From Anisus vortex (Eukaryota > Mollusca > Gastropoda > Planorbidae): 64,000 nt of DNA. Below, piece by piece: positions 35,111-47,138 of this stretch. The notes beneath the pieces were generated by a model that worked only from the letters and a program-made list of their open reading frames with translations, was not told where the DNA came from and did not search any database. Positions within the stretch are counted from its first letter, which is position 1. Each line of letters starts with the position of its first letter. The position numbers were made by a program, and so were the translations under genes. The stretch is taken from positions 45,467,498 through 45,531,497 of the forward strand of contig OX421492.1 of the NCBI GenBank assembly GCA_949126835.1, read 5' to 3'.

Positions 35111-35139
35111 CTGTAATATATAAGATAATATATAAACCG

Positions 35140-35778
35140 ACAACAGCAATGTCTAGTCAAGGAGGCATACACCAAAAATGTCTAGTCAAGGAGGCATACA
35201 ACAACAATGTCTAGTCAAGGAGGCATACAACATCAATGTCTAGTCAACGAGGCATACACCAACAATGTCTAGTCAAGGAGGCATACAACAACAATGTCTA
35301 GTCAAGGAGGCATACACCAACAATGTCTAGTCAAGGAGGCATACAACAGCAATGTCTAGTCAAGGAGGCATACAACAACAATGTCTAGTCAACGAGGCAT
35401 ACACCAACAATGTCTAGTCAAGGAGGCATACAACAACAATGTCTAGTCAAGGAGGCATACACCAACAATGTCTAGTCAAGGAGGCATACAACAATTATGT
35501 CTTGTCAAGGAGGCATACACCAACAATGTCTAGTCAAGGAGGCATACAACAACAATGTCTAGTCAAGTAGGCATACAACAACAATGTCTAGTCAATGGAG
35601 GCATACAACAACAATGTCTAGTCAAGGAGGCATACACCAACAATGTCTAGTCAAGGAGGCAAACAACAATGTCTAGTCAAGGTGGCATACACCAACAATG
35701 TCTAGTCAATGAGGCATACAACAACAATGTCTAGTCAAGGAGGCATACAACAACAACGTCTAGTCAAGAAGGCATACA
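35140..35778. repeat. 29-bp satellite, about 22 copies
   Basis: Units CAACAATGTCTAGTCAAGG plus AGGCATACA(A/C), 29 bp. Variants are CAACGAGG and CACCAACA. It lies between two jockey 3' fragments in opposite orientations. Confidence 0.96.
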
Positions 35779-36289
35779 GTCCACATTCAATCACACTCAA
35801 TGACATGTAAGGCAAACATTGGGCATGGGACCAACTGGAATGTGTTGCGCTTGGGAACAAATTCTAAGATTGGCGCCCTTATCCACCTTCATTGCCGCTT
35901 CTTTTACTTTGGCACCCGGGAACATAAAAACATACTCCCTCTCCCCAGCTACGCCTCTGCATGCCTCGCTTTAACGTAATTTGTAATAGAGATGACTGAA
36001 TCATGGCGCCTTCATATGTTTATACAGAAAGTATAATCAATCAACAATAGCAGGCTGGATTTCACCATAAATAAGCGTCTCTGCTTTATCTTATCAGTCA
36101 TTCAACAAAACCTTCTGTTTACATCTCAGTGACACTTAGAAAAACGTTCCCACGCCAACTTCAGGTGTGTCTGTGTACAATATCTTGGGTGCCGAGGGAC
36201 AATATCTACACACTGTGATAAAGATAAAAATCTTAACATTTAAAGTAGGCCTACACATAGTAAGCCTAGCTCAAAACCGTTTCGATTGG
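35779..36289. other. Non-coding stretch between Helitron blocks
   Basis: Moderate GC, no supported ORF or known repeat. It is the only part of the right half not made of identifiable repeats. Confidence 0.45.
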
Positions 36290-36800
36290 ATCGTTTGATA
36301 ATATTATCTCATACTTTACAGACGTCTTTCTATAAAGAAGATTATTTCGTCCTACGCTCATCCGTGGTCCAAGTCTAGTCTTGCATCTTTATTAATGTTT
36401 TAAATGGTGTTAAGTTTCTGGTTTACTTGGTTTGTTCAGGCAACCCATTCCATGCCCGATTGCCACTCGGGAAGAAAGAGTACTTATAAGCATTTGTTCT
36501 TGTATAAGGGATAAGGACAGTGTTTTGTCTTTATGTTTATCTGAGCATTGCAACAGGTTGTTATTGGGTTGTATTTCGAAATTAGAGTTTAATGTCTTGT
36601 GTATTATTACTACTTTACTCTTTGCCCTTCTGCCCTCTAGTGTTTCTAGGTTTAGTGATTTGACTAATAATGTTACTCTTTGTCAGTTGTGAATATTCGC
36701 TAGTTATGAACCTTCGAAATTTTTTCGAAATTTGTTCTAATTTTTTAAAAATGTTTTCTTTAGTTGATGGGTACCATACAGATGCTGCATACTCTAATAA
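36290..36800 (-). pseudogene. Jockey-type C-terminal RT fragment and 3' UTR
   Basis: Minus-strand SVWYPSTKENIFKKLEQI, RRFITSEYSQLTKSN and FFPSGNRAWNGLPE-like blocks correspond to the 10505-10955 copy, with substitutions (WYPST for WDPST) and frame breaks. The UTR string TCCTACGCTCATCCGTGGTC is shared with 10544-10563. Confidence 0.75.
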
Positions 36801-36827
36801 AGTACCCTTCGAACCAAACTGATCATT

Positions 36828-36857
36828 GGGCTGGTGAAGCAGCGTTCACCAGTTTCC
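36828..36857 (-). mobile_element. SINE 3' body fragment
   Basis: GCTGGTGAAGCAGCGTTCAC, extended by CAGTTTC, is the complement of the 2594-2622 segment of the tRNA-derived SINE. Only about 30 bp remain. Confidence 0.6.
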
Positions 36858-36911
36858 ATATTCTATATTATACCCAACTAATGTTAGATAACGTTTCAGT
36901 TTTATATTCTT

Positions 36912-38797
36912 ACAAGCCGTTATGTGCCCGGTCCTCCGAACCGGCTAAAAGTTATGTTTACATACACTCTAACTACTCAGGCAGTTATAATGAGATTGCC
37001 CGCATGACCTACGACACGAATTTAAACGTGAGGTAATTTTTTATTTGCCCGCTACAACATGAATTACCCGTTAAAATCATTACTCATCACCCATTATAAC
37101 AATTACAAAATTGCCCGCTATAAATTACGACGCAAATTAAAACATGAATATATTTTGTTCTATTCATTGATTAAGAACATTCGACACTACTTTTTTTTTT
37201 TTAATGATTGTTTGATATATTTTTTTTACGACAAACATTAAGTCGCAGACCTATGTTGTGTTGTTTTTGTTTTTTTGCTATTTATTTATTTATTGTTGCT
37301 TTGGAAGCAAACTTAGAATTAATTTTTCTATTCAACATGTAAAACAATAACAAATGAAACCCTTATGAAATAATGTTTATAAAACGTATACGACACGAAT
37401 TAAAACTTTAAAAATTTAGTTCCGGCAATTTGAACATTGCCCGGCAAATTAAACATTGCCCGGTAATTTAAACATTGCCAGGTAATTTAAACATTGCCCG
37501 GTATTATAAACATTGCCCGGTATTATAAACATTGCCCGGTATTATAAACATTGCCCGGTAATTTAAACATTGCCCGGTATTATAAACATTGCCCGGTATT
37601 ATAAACATTGCCCGGTATTATAAACATTGCCCGGTAATTTAAACATTGCCCGGTAATTTAAACATTGCCCGGTATTATAAACATTGCCCAGTATTATAAA
37701 CATTGCCCGGTAATTTAAACATTGCCCGGTAATTTAAACATTGTCCGGTATTATAAACATTGCCCGGTAATTTAAACATTGCCCGGTAATTTAAACATTG
37801 CCTGGTATTATAAACATTGCCCGGTAATTTAAACATTGCCCGGTAATTAAAACAATGGCCGTTACCAAGGCGATAAGCCTAAAGGTGCCCAGTTCTCGGA
37901 ACTGGATAAAATAACCCATGGAGTTATAAGCAATTGTCTTAAGCGGGGATAAAGTATTTTCCGGTAACTTAATTTTTTTACTTAAACCATTTAAATATTG
38001 CATTCTACAAATTACGACGCAAATTAAAACAAAATTTTGTTCCCTTCTTAAACGCATAAATACGCAAAATTTGATGACGCCATATAATTATAAGCTTAAA
38101 TATAGAGTGTAACCAGGACCACTGCGTTTAAATAAGCTTAGTAAGGCGTCGGTATTACTTCCCGAAACAGAAAAAAAAAAAGCTAAATCTATTTGCTTTG
38201 TCCTATGTTTGTAAAGTTTTAAATTATTAATTAGCTTTAAGTCATGTATTCACAGTGTAAAGTATTAAAGTAGTGATAGATTAAGAAAATCAACTACAGT
38301 ATTGGTAGTGTAAAGAATTTATGTTGTTTACGGCACGTAGACAATTTAAACATGAAGAAAATTTGTTCCCGTCATTGAGTTGAGATAATAAAATCCATGC
38401 ACATAGTTTGATGACGTCAATTTAAACATGAATGAAAAATGTCCCTTCATTGCTATAAAATCCATGCGCAAAGATTGATGACGTCATAAAAATAATCTCA
38501 GCGCATCCTTTTTTTTCTAACTTTGTGACGAAAAACTATAAAAAGTTGTACTGGCAAAGACAATGTGAATCAAAAGTTTTGTTTTTTTCGCGTTTTTTGA
38601 CCAAACTGACCACTGCGGTCATTTTAATTTTTTTAAAACCTTGACAGTGTTCACCGCCGTAACGCAAAGAATATTTGTAGCAAATTTCACGTTTTTATGT
38701 CCAGTATTTAAAAAGATTATGCGGTATGTACATACCCACATACATACATACATATTCCTTTTGAGATTTATATATATATATGATATGATATGATATA
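36912..38797 (-). mobile_element. Non-autonomous Helitron monomer 9 (type B)
   Basis: The array resumes here. The 3' CAAG plus B-type hairpin follow a non-Helitron flank ending TATTCTTA (T follows CTTG on the minus strand). It holds a 19-bp array and the 5' region, and its right linker is expanded by a short ATATG microsatellite. Confidence 0.85.
37421..37858. repeat. 19-bp VNTR array in monomer 9, about 23 copies
   Basis: Mixture of TAATTTAAA and TATTATAAA units. Runs of the second type show local homogenisation. The pattern is close to the array at 50251-50763. Confidence 0.95.
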
Positions 38798-40828
38798 CAA
38801 GCCGATATGTGCCCGATTCTTCGAACGGGCTTTTTTTTTAGAATATGCTTGACACATTATAGTTTTTTAGTTTTGTTTTTGCAACATACATAAAGTAGTA
38901 TGTTTTTTTTTTGTGGTCATAATTTTTTTAATTTATTTTTGTTTTGCACACTTTATTATACACCAATTCAATATACAACTAAAAAGGAAAAACAATTTTT
39001 TTTAATTTATTTCTTGCTCAAAGTATGACCACTATGATCGAATTTTGTGAGATAATTGGGTAATTAAACTCTTTCTGTAAAACAGAACTCACATGTCCTT
39101 TAAAAAGTACTGTTAATTCGAAAATGATTGTTTGATATATTTTTTTGCTACAACATTAGTCGTAGATCAATATTTATTTATTTTTGCTTTTTTTTTTGTT
39201 TTTGTTGGTGTTATTTGCTATTTATTTATTGTTGCTTTGGAAGCAAACTTAGAATTAAATTTTAAATTCAACAGGAAAAACAATAACAACTGAAACCGAT
39301 ATGAATCATAGTTTATACAACGTATACGACATGAATTAAAACTTTTAAAAGTTGGTCCGGCAAATTTAAACATTGCCCGGCAATATAAAAATTTCCCGCT
39401 ACATAGTTTATAAGACGTATACGATACAAATTTAAACTTTAAAACGTTGAGCTCGGCAATTTAAACATTGCCTGGCAATTGAAAAATTTCCCGCTACAAA
39501 GTTTATAAGACGTATACACAGAATAGGTATAGAACAGAATGCACAATCCCTATATACGCAGTCACTAAAAGTTACCATTTTCCGCATTGCAGCGGTCGCT
39601 AGAGACGCTACTATAGTAAAATGTGAAAGGATATCTACGTCTGCCATAAATATATACAATATATATAGGGCCTACATTATCTTTCATTATAGGCTTACTT
39701 TTATATAAATTTGACTTAATTACCCATTTTGTTTTGAACATTATATGATTAGGCCAATATGATGTAAAAATATTTATTACCCGGTACTGATTTGAAAAAA
39801 AAAATGGCTTAGACGTAGCTCGGTACCGGTAACTAAATTGCTACGGCTACCGGTACATAAATATATATACTTTTTAAACCAAAATAAACTTTAAAATTAT
39901 GAAGGGAAATAGGCATATAATTCATAATGAGTTAATATGGGGTTGTTTATGTTGTTGTTTATCCTTTATGGAGTCAGGAAAGCCATGCAGTTTGACATGC
40001 TCTTTTTTACGATAGTTTTTTACACAACCGTTATGCACATTTTCCTGAAATATTAGCTTTGGGTGTTCGAACTTGTAGATTTGAAGAAAAGGACGTTGTA
40101 GGCTAAATAAGCATAAATATAGAGTGTAACCAGGACCACTGCGTTTAAATAAGCTTAGTATGGCGTCGGTATTACTGCTCCAAACAGAAATAAAATGCGA
40201 TTGCGCATTCTGTTTTATACCTATTCTGTGGACATATACAACACGAATAAAAACGTGAAGGAATTTTTTATTTGCCAGATACAATGTAAGATACCCATTA
40301 AAACCATTAATCATTACCCATTATAACAATTTAAAAATATCCCCCTATAAATTACGACGCAAATTAAAACGTGAATATATTTTGTTCTATTAGTTCATAA
40401 AGTACATTAGCAAAGGTTGAAGCGAAGTTAATTAAAATGAATACGCAAAATTCGATGACGCCATAAAAAAAAAAGACAACCAGCTATCCCTGCGCAAACT
40501 TTGATGACGTCATATAAAAAAATCTCTACGCGTCCTTTTGTCTTATTTTTTTAGCGCGATTGATCGAAAAACTATAAAAAGTTGGAACGGCAAATTCAAC
40601 ATGAACCCAAAATATGTCGTTTTATTCGCGTTTTTTGACCAAAGTTACCACTGCGGTCATTTTAATTTTTTTAAAACCTTGACAGTGTTCACCGCCGTAA
40701 CGCAAAGAATATTTGTAGCAAATTTCACGTTTTTATGTCCAGTATTTAAAAAGATTATGCGGTATGTACATACCCAGCCAGCCAGCCAGCCAGCCACATA
40801 CATATTCCTTTTGAGATTTATATATATA
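38798..40828 (-). mobile_element. Non-autonomous Helitron monomer 10 (type A)
   Basis: A-type hairpin at the left, 5' CAGC repeat and AT linker at the right. The THAP-like ORF (39922-40040) is broken by a deletion here: the segment is 119 bp instead of 147 bp and frameshifted. Confidence 0.85.
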
Positions 40829-42640
40829 CAAGCCGTTATGTGCCCGGTCCTCCGAACCGGCTAAACGTTATGTTTACATACACTCTAACTACTCAGGCAG
40901 TTATAATGAGATTGCCCGCATGACCTACGACACGAATTTAAACGTGAGGTAATTTTTTATTTGCCCGCTACAACATGAATTACCCGTTAAAATCATTACT
41001 CATCACCCATTATAACAATTACAAAATTGCCCACTATAAATTACGACGCAAATTAAAACATGAATATATTTTGTTCTATTCATTGATTAAGAACATTCGA
41101 CAGTACTTTTATTTTTTTTTAATGATTGTTTGATATATTTTTTTTACGACAAACATTAAGTCGCAGACCTATGTTGTGTTGTTTTTGTTATTTACTATTT
41201 ATTTATTTATTGTAGCTTTGTAAGCAAACTTATAATTAAATTTTCTATTTAACATGTAAAACAATAACAAATGAAACCCATAAGAAACAAAGAAGAAATA
41301 TTTTTTTTGTTACATTGTGTTCAATGTAATCGCATAATGATCTTTAACATACACTTTACATATCCATGGAGTTATAATGAGATTGCCCGCTACACAGTTA
41401 ATATATAAGGCAATTAAAGGTAATTTTTTATTTGCCCGCTACAACATGAATTACCCGTTAAAATCATTACTCATCACCCATTATAACAATTACAAAATTG
41501 CCCGCTATAAATTACGACGCAAATTAAAACATGAATATATTTTGTTCTATTCATTGATAAAGAACATTCGACAGTACTTTTTTTTTTAATGATTGTTTGA
41601 TATATTTTTTTACGACAAACATTAAGTCGCAGACCTATGTTGTGTTGTTTTTGTTTATTTGCTGTTTATTTATTTATTGTTGCTTTGGAAGCAAACTTAG
41701 AATTATTTTTTCTATTCAACATGTAAAACAATAACAAATGAAACCAATAAGAAACCAAGAAGAAACTTTAAAAAAAAAAAAAATTGTGTTCAATTTAATC
41801 GCATAATGATATTTTACATACACTTTATCTACCCATGGAGTTATAATGAGATTGCCCGCTACACAGTTAATATATACGGCAATTAATAAAACCCTGCCCG
41901 TTAAAAAGTTTATCGATGTATACGTCACAAATTTAAATGTGAATGACATTTTGTACGCCCGCTACAACCGAAACGAACTGAAACGTGAAATATTTCCCGC
42001 TAGAAACGAATTGAGTGAAATATTTCCCGCTAGAAAGATTTTAATGCGTATACGCCCGCTTCAAACGAATTGAAAAAGCTAAAAGTTATGTTTACATACA
42101 CTCTTACTACTCAAGCAGTTATAATGAGATTGCACGCAACAACTACAAAGTTTATATTTCGTATACGACACGAATTAAAACGTGAATATATTTTGTTCTA
42201 TTCATTCATAAAATACATTAGCAAACATTGAAGCAAAGTTAATTTTAAATGAATACGCAAAATTTGATGACGTCATTACGAAAAGCCGGCTATCTATCTC
42301 TGCGCAAACTTTGATGACGTCATCCTAAAAAAAATCTCAACGCCATCCTTTTTTTAATTTTTTTAGCGCGATCGATCGAAAAACTATAAAAAGTTGGAAC
42401 GGCAAATTCAACATGAACCCAAAATATGTCGTTTTATTCGCGTTTTTTGACCAAACTGACCACTGCGGTCATTTTAATTTTTTTAAAACCTTGACAGTGT
42501 TCACCGCCGTAACGCAAAGAATATTTGTAGCAAATTTCACGTTTTTATGTCCAGTATTTAAAAAGATTATGCGGTATGTACATACCCAGCCAGCCAGCCA
42601 GCCAGCCACATACATATTCCTTTTGAGTTTTATATATATA
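40829..42640 (-). mobile_element. Non-autonomous Helitron monomer 11 (type C)
   Basis: B-type 3' hairpin, no 19-bp array. It contains two versions of the segment starting at ATAATGAGATTGCCCGC and a short run of degenerate units around AACGTGAAATATTTCCCGCT (41955-42070). The 5' region has two TGACGTCA sites. Confidence 0.8.
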
Positions 42641-42671
42641 CTAGCTGATGTGCCCGATTCTTCGAACGGGC
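42641..42671 (-). other. Helitron 3' terminus: CTAG and subterminal hairpin
   Basis: Read on the minus strand, GCCCGTTC-GAA-GAATCGGGC (an imperfect stem of about 8 bp) is followed by ACATCAGCTAG and a flanking T. A hairpin about 8-11 bp before CTRR is the diagnostic 3' end of Helitrons. The same arrangement recurs at every monomer with an intact 3' end, as CTAG or CTTG. Confidence 0.85.
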
Positions 42672-43313
42672 TTGTATAGACTATGTTTGACACACTATAG
42701 TTTGTTTATTCTTTTTTTGTTGATTTTTTTTGCAACATTCATAAAATTGTTGTTATTTTGTTGTGGTCAGTATTTATTTTTGTATTGTTGTTTTGCAGAG
42801 ATTAATATACACCCATTCAATATACAACTAAAAAGGAAAAACAAATATTCAATTTTTTTAAATTCTTGGTCAAAGTATGCCCCCTTGCGATCTAATCGTG
42901 TTAAGTTTATTGGGTAATTAAACTTTGTTTCTGTAAAACAGAATTGACATGTCATTTCGACAGTACTTTTAATTTTTAAATTATTGTTTGCTATATTTTT
43001 TAAAGATAACATTAAGTCCTAGACCTATGTTATTGTTGTTTTGTTTGTTTGTTGTTTTTTTATTGTTGTTGTTATTTGCTATTTATTCATTTATTGTTGC
43101 TTTGGAAGGAACTTAGAATTACATTTTAAATTCAACATGAAAAACAATAACAAATGAAACCCATAAGAAACAAAGAAGAAACTTTTTTTTTATGTTTGTT
43201 AAATTATGTCCAATGATCGCATAATGATATTTTATTGGAAAATAAAATTATTTCTGTCTTACGAATTTGACAATAATTTTTTAAAAATCAATACTTTGCA
43301 ATAGGCCATATGC

Positions 43314-46300
43314 TCATTGTAACACATCTTTATATACAACATTCCTTGTTTTTGACATTGGTGCAAATATGAATAGTTGATTAGGAGAGCCAACTCTTGA
43401 GCAGGCAACATATAATTGCCCATGGGAGAAACATGGATATTCCAAATTAATTCCAGTGCACTTGATTGATTGACCCTGTGACTTGTTAATTGTAATGGAA
43501 AATGCCAACCTGACGGGAAACTGCAGACGCTTGAAAGAGAAGGGCATGTCTGTTGGAATAATTGGGATTCTTGGAATAAACACATCTTCTCCTTTTCCTT
43601 TCCCAGTCAACACTGTCGCTTCTATCACATTAGGGAATAAACTTTTGATACATAAGCGTGTTCCATTACAAAGTATTGGCGGGTTTATGTTTCGGAGTAG
43701 AATTATGGGTGATCCAATTTTGAGTTGAAGTTTATGCGGTGGCATCCCGGGTGTGTCCAGAGAATTTAAAAATTCCGTAGGGTAGTTAACGGTTTCATTG
43801 ACATCCGTGACGGAATCAAATGATGCGTATTCAGTACATGTTCCGGGTATCATGTCCTGAATCAGGCCATTCAACTCACTGACAGATGTGTTCTTAGAAG
43901 CAAGAATTGCTCGGTCACACAGCCATTCCTTGTTAAGGTAATTTTCCGAAAGGTTCGGATACACTTGGTGGATAAGATCTTGTAGGGATGTCACTCTTTT
44001 GCAGAAGTCATCAAGGAAGGTAATGTCCCCTGATTTCATCTGCGTGGGGTAAGTCCCTTCACCAATGTGTAAAAGATTTTCAGCAAAAATGAGTGCACCT
44101 GCTTCTTTTTGTTGCTGCACTCTCATATTTGTTCTTAATTTTATTGTTTTAACATTTCGCCAAAGAAAAGAAGATTTGAGGCAAGCATTGATTTCATCCG
44201 CTGGTGTTGACCTTGGTATGACAGGAAGAGTTTGACGAAAATCGCCAGCTAACACCACCAGAGCACCTCCCATGAGTTGACTATTGTCTCTTAAATCCTG
44301 CAATGTTAAGTCAAGAGCTTCAAGTGACTTTTTGTGCGCCATTGTACATTCATCCCATACAATCATTTTGCAGGTTTTTAGAACCTTTGCTTGGCCAGAG
44401 GCTTTGCTAATGTTGCATGTTGGATGTTGCTCATTGGCAATATTTAGAGGTAACCGTAGAGCCGAGTGCGCCGTTCTTCCTCCATCTAATAACGTCGAAG
44501 CAATTCCAGATGATGCTATTGCGATTGCCAAATCACGTTTCATTCTTATTTCTGCAAGGATTATGTTTATTAAGAAGGTTTTTCCTGTTCCTCCAGGAGC
44601 ATCGAGAAAAAATATTCCTCCTTTTTCTTCATTGACATGATACATAATAACCTCATATGCTTCAGTTTGATCGCTGTTTAACAGAACTTTGTTGGATTCT
44701 ACATATTTGTGTAGTTCTTCAATGTTATAGTTTTTTTCTCTTATCAGGTCTTTGTCTAGAATATCCCGCTCATTTCTTTTAGGAGGCTGTAATCCTAAGT
44801 CTGGTAGTGTTTTGTTGTTTATTGATAAACATTTATCCTCCAACAGAATTAGGGCCAAGTTGAAAATATCTGAAGAACAATTTGAACGAAGTGTTGAACT
44901 TGCTCTAATTGAGTTATCACGTGGTAAATCTTCGCTCATGGACTCTCTATACTTCTCCCACAGACCGTTTGGATTGGATGGGTTGCATATAGTAAGAATA
45001 ATGCAAAAAAGATTTCTTATCTGCTCCGGAGAAGATCTTAAAACAGCCTCTGATAAAGTGTGGTCCCAATGTCTATCATCTTCAAGTAATCCACGCCTTT
45101 GGCAAGCTTCTCTGAAAGTCTGGCAAACTTCACCGTTTACAGTTTTTAGATATTCAAAAGAAGTAGGTCCTCGAACTGCATGAAAAAGATGTCTGAGAAA
45201 ATAGCACTCTGCGTTGTTTGGGTTGACTGTATAGACACGACCCAATGCTTCACTTGCTACGGCATCTTCACCTGCAACTGGTACACCTTGTTTTCTTTTG
45301 CAAAACACCTTTTTGGACTTATTCCAAGTGTAAAAGCGAGGTACTTCTGGATATAGCAGTGTCCTGGCAAAAGCGTCACTTTGGCATAATTGAAAAAAAG
45401 CTGTCAGAGTTGTATTTGGTGGTCTTTCTGCAAGGGCTTGCGCGTTTTCACGTGTGAAGTAAACTCTCTGCCCGTTCTCTAAGTGAACATTGAGATGAAC
45501 TACTGTCGGGTGGCGTTCGTGAATTGGGAAACTCATAATGCGCCAAACCGCTTCGTTGCTACTGATGTATCTCCCTATCATGTACCGAGACACTTCATCA
45601 AGAGCGTTGTCATCTGTCACTCCAAAGACAGCCATGTCACTTCCTTTGTTTACATATTTGCAGATGTATTTGATAGATTTCACAGAGCTACAGTACTCGA
45701 CATTTAAGTGTGCGAGAAACATTTTGGAAAGAATTGGAGAATAAGAAACAACCCACTTGTTGTCCACTTCGACTTCCGTGTTGCCTTTAATTTTAATTGT
45801 TGCCGTGAAACCACCGTCTTGTGGGGCGCGTCTTCTGTAAACTGGATAGCCATCTTCACCAGTCTGAGTATCTTTAATTAATTTCCTAGGATATTTTTTG
45901 CTGCATTTTCCGTCTTTCATACAGGGTGCGTTGGTTTTGAGATGTCCGCATGGTCCATGAATCATATTTTTCTTCACTACTGCAAACAGATTAGGGTCCG
46001 TCTCTGGATCTGGAAACTCTGCAGATATGATTTGATCAATATTGACTGGGTGTAGTTTTTCCTTCAACCAAATTAAATTGTGGGAGTGTGGAAGTCCTCT
46101 TTTCTGCCATTCAATGGAGTACATCCAGCATCGGGTTTCTCCAAAAATATTATATTTAGTTAAAATATCAATGAGTTTGATCTGTTTTTGTCTAAACACT
46201 CTTGCTATTATGTCTTGACGATCACTTGACGTCTGGCCAAATGAAAGTGATTCTTTGATTTCACCCCAGTCAGGATTGCACGTAAATGTGATAAATAGGT

Positions 46301-46499
46301 CTGGGCGTCCATAGGATCGAACATAAGACAGTGCATCTTGTGCATATTCCTGCATCTGTCTAGGGCTTCCGGTGAAAGTTGCTGGGAGAATCACAACTTT
46401 CCCAATATTTTGAATGTCCCCATCGTTCACCAAAGCATCCTTGAGGTGTATATAGTCTTCCACGCGCAGCTTTTTTTGATTTAGACGTATGTACAGGAG
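43314..46499 (-). CDS. Helitron transposase, Rep nuclease plus PIF1-like helicase segment
   Basis: 1049 codons from an internal ATG at 46463 to the natural stop. Rep domain (residues about 25-275): FITFTCNPDW, the HUH motif in RGLPHSHNLIWL (125-128) and two catalytic tyrosines in KYICKY (266 and 270), which nick and join single strands in rolling-circle transposition. Helicase (about 595-1045): Walker A DAPGGTGKTF (621-630), Walker B WDECTMAH (703-710), GDFRQTLPV (740-748), and the C-terminal TINKSQGQS and ACSRVG motifs of PIF1-family 5'-3' helicases. All key residues are present and no frameshift is visible. No C-terminal endonuclease is fused, unlike Helentrons. Confidence 0.95.
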   Translation of the reverse strand, partial: LLYIRLNQKKLRVEDYIHLKDALVNDGDIQNIGKVVILPATFTGSPRQMQEYAQDALSYVRSYGRPDLFITFTCNPDWGEIKESLSFGQTSSDRQDIIARVFRQKQIKLIDILTKYNIFGETRCWMYSIEWQKRGLPHSHNLIWLKEKLHPVNIDQIISAEFPDPETDPNLFAVVKKNMIHGPCGHLKTNAPCMKDGKCSKKYPRKLIKDTQTGEDGYPVYRRRAPQDGGFTATIKIKGNTEVEVDNKWVVSYSPILSKMFLAHLNVEYCSSVKSIKYICKYVNKGSDMAVFGVTDDNALDEVSRYMIGRYISSNEAVWRIMSFPIHERHPTVVHLNVHLENGQRVYFTRENAQALAERPPNTTLTAFFQLCQSDAFARTLLYPEVPRFYTWNKSKKVFCKRKQGVPVAGEDAVASEALGRVYTVNPNNAECYFLRHLFHAVRGPTSFEYLKTVNGEVCQTFREACQRRGLLEDDRHWDHTLSEAVLRSSPEQIRNLFCIILTICNPSNPNGLWEKYRESMSEDLPRDNSIRASSTLRSNCSSDIFNLALILLEDKCLSINNKTLPDLGLQPPKRNERDILDKDLIREKNYNIEELHKYVESNKVLLNSDQTEAYEVIMYHVNEEKGGIFFLDAPGGTGKTFLINIILAEIRMKRDLAIAIASSGIASTLLDGGRTAHSALRLPLNIANEQHPTCNISKASGQAKVLKTCKMIVWDECTMAHKKSLEALDLTLQDLRDNSQLMGGALVVLAGDFRQTLPVIPRSTPADEINACLKSSFLWRNVKTIKLRTNMRVQQQKEAGALIFAENLLHIGEGTYPTQMKSGDITFLDDFCKRVTSLQDLIHQVYPNLSENYLNKEWLCDRAILASKNTSVSELNGLIQDMIPGTCTEYASFDSVTDVNETVNYPTEFLNSLDTPGMPPHKLQLKIGSPIILLRNINPPILCNGTRLCIKSLFPNVIEATVLTGKGKGEDVFIPRIPIIPTDMPFSFKRLQFPVRLAFSITINKSQGQSIKCTGINLEYPCFSHGQLYVACSRVGSPNQLFIFAPMSKTRNVVYKDVLQ

Positions 46500-47138
46500 T
46501 CACTCACTCTCAATTTTTGCATACATGTCCACAACGTATTGATGGTATAGTTGTCGACATTGTAAAATATGATTTGTGGATCCATTTCTGATCATCAACC
46601 TGTATGCATAAAAGTCTAATGCTGAAACTTTTTTAACAGTTGGTGCACCTGTTACAGGATCAACCTGCTTCAGGTTGAAGTGGTATCCATCCTCGCCTTC
46701 ACAAAATATGAGCGGGTATTGAAGAGCATCGTACGATCGATGTGTTTCTGAAATGCGTTGTAGTGAATTACTTCGCCTCTGAATTATGATGTCACGTTGA
46801 TTGAAATCGTGGTCTGACATAATGATGGCGACTTCATTTACTTGAGGAGCATTAAAGCGACGTTCGTGTTCACCGGGCTCTCTTTTTTCTGCACGGATAA
46901 CAACCTTGTATTCATCATTGGGCATGTTTTCTAGTGAAGTTTTGAAAGTATTAATGAGATGGTTGTTTTCATGAAGCATCCTTTGTAAGCTTAAAACAAT
47001 ATTGCGTCTCACCCCGGGGATACAATCGCATCGATGATCTACTTCAATCTGCTCATTTCCCATAAAGTAGACTTGTAGAAATTGTGGGTTTTGATCAGGA
47101 AGCGGGAGAAGAGATCCGATCCGGTGGTATATCTGTCC
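46500..47138 (-). CDS. Helitron transposase, middle segment (Helitron-like N domain)
   Basis: The open frame from after the first stop to the TGA at 46500. GQIYHRIGSLLP is followed by QNPQFLQVYF, then the block RRSNSLQRISETHRSYDALQ, YPLIFCEGEDGYHF and QLYHQYVVDMYAKIESE, all typical of the domain preceding the Rep nuclease in Helitron proteins. The longest ATG-initiated part starts at 47063, but that ATG is internal. After the TGA the frame continues LLYIRLNQKKLRVEDYIHL, again as expected for the family. The TGA replaces what is usually an Arg codon, consistent with CGA to TGA by CpG deamination (inference). Confidence 0.88.
   Translation of the reverse strand, partial: GQIYHRIGSLLPLPDQNPQFLQVYFMGNEQIEVDHRCDCIPGVRRNIVLSLQRMLHENNHLINTFKTSLENMPNDEYKVVIRAEKREPGEHERRFNAPQVNEVAIIMSDHDFNQRDIIIQRRSNSLQRISETHRSYDALQYPLIFCEGEDGYHFNLKQVDPVTGAPTVKKVSALDFYAYRLMIRNGSTNHILQCRQLYHQYVVDMYAKIESE

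Noticed and set aside
46464..46502. Introns at the two ORF breaks of the transposase
   Set aside because: Reading through the stops gives collinear family sequence with no extra residues, so single nonsense codons explain the breaks better than introns.
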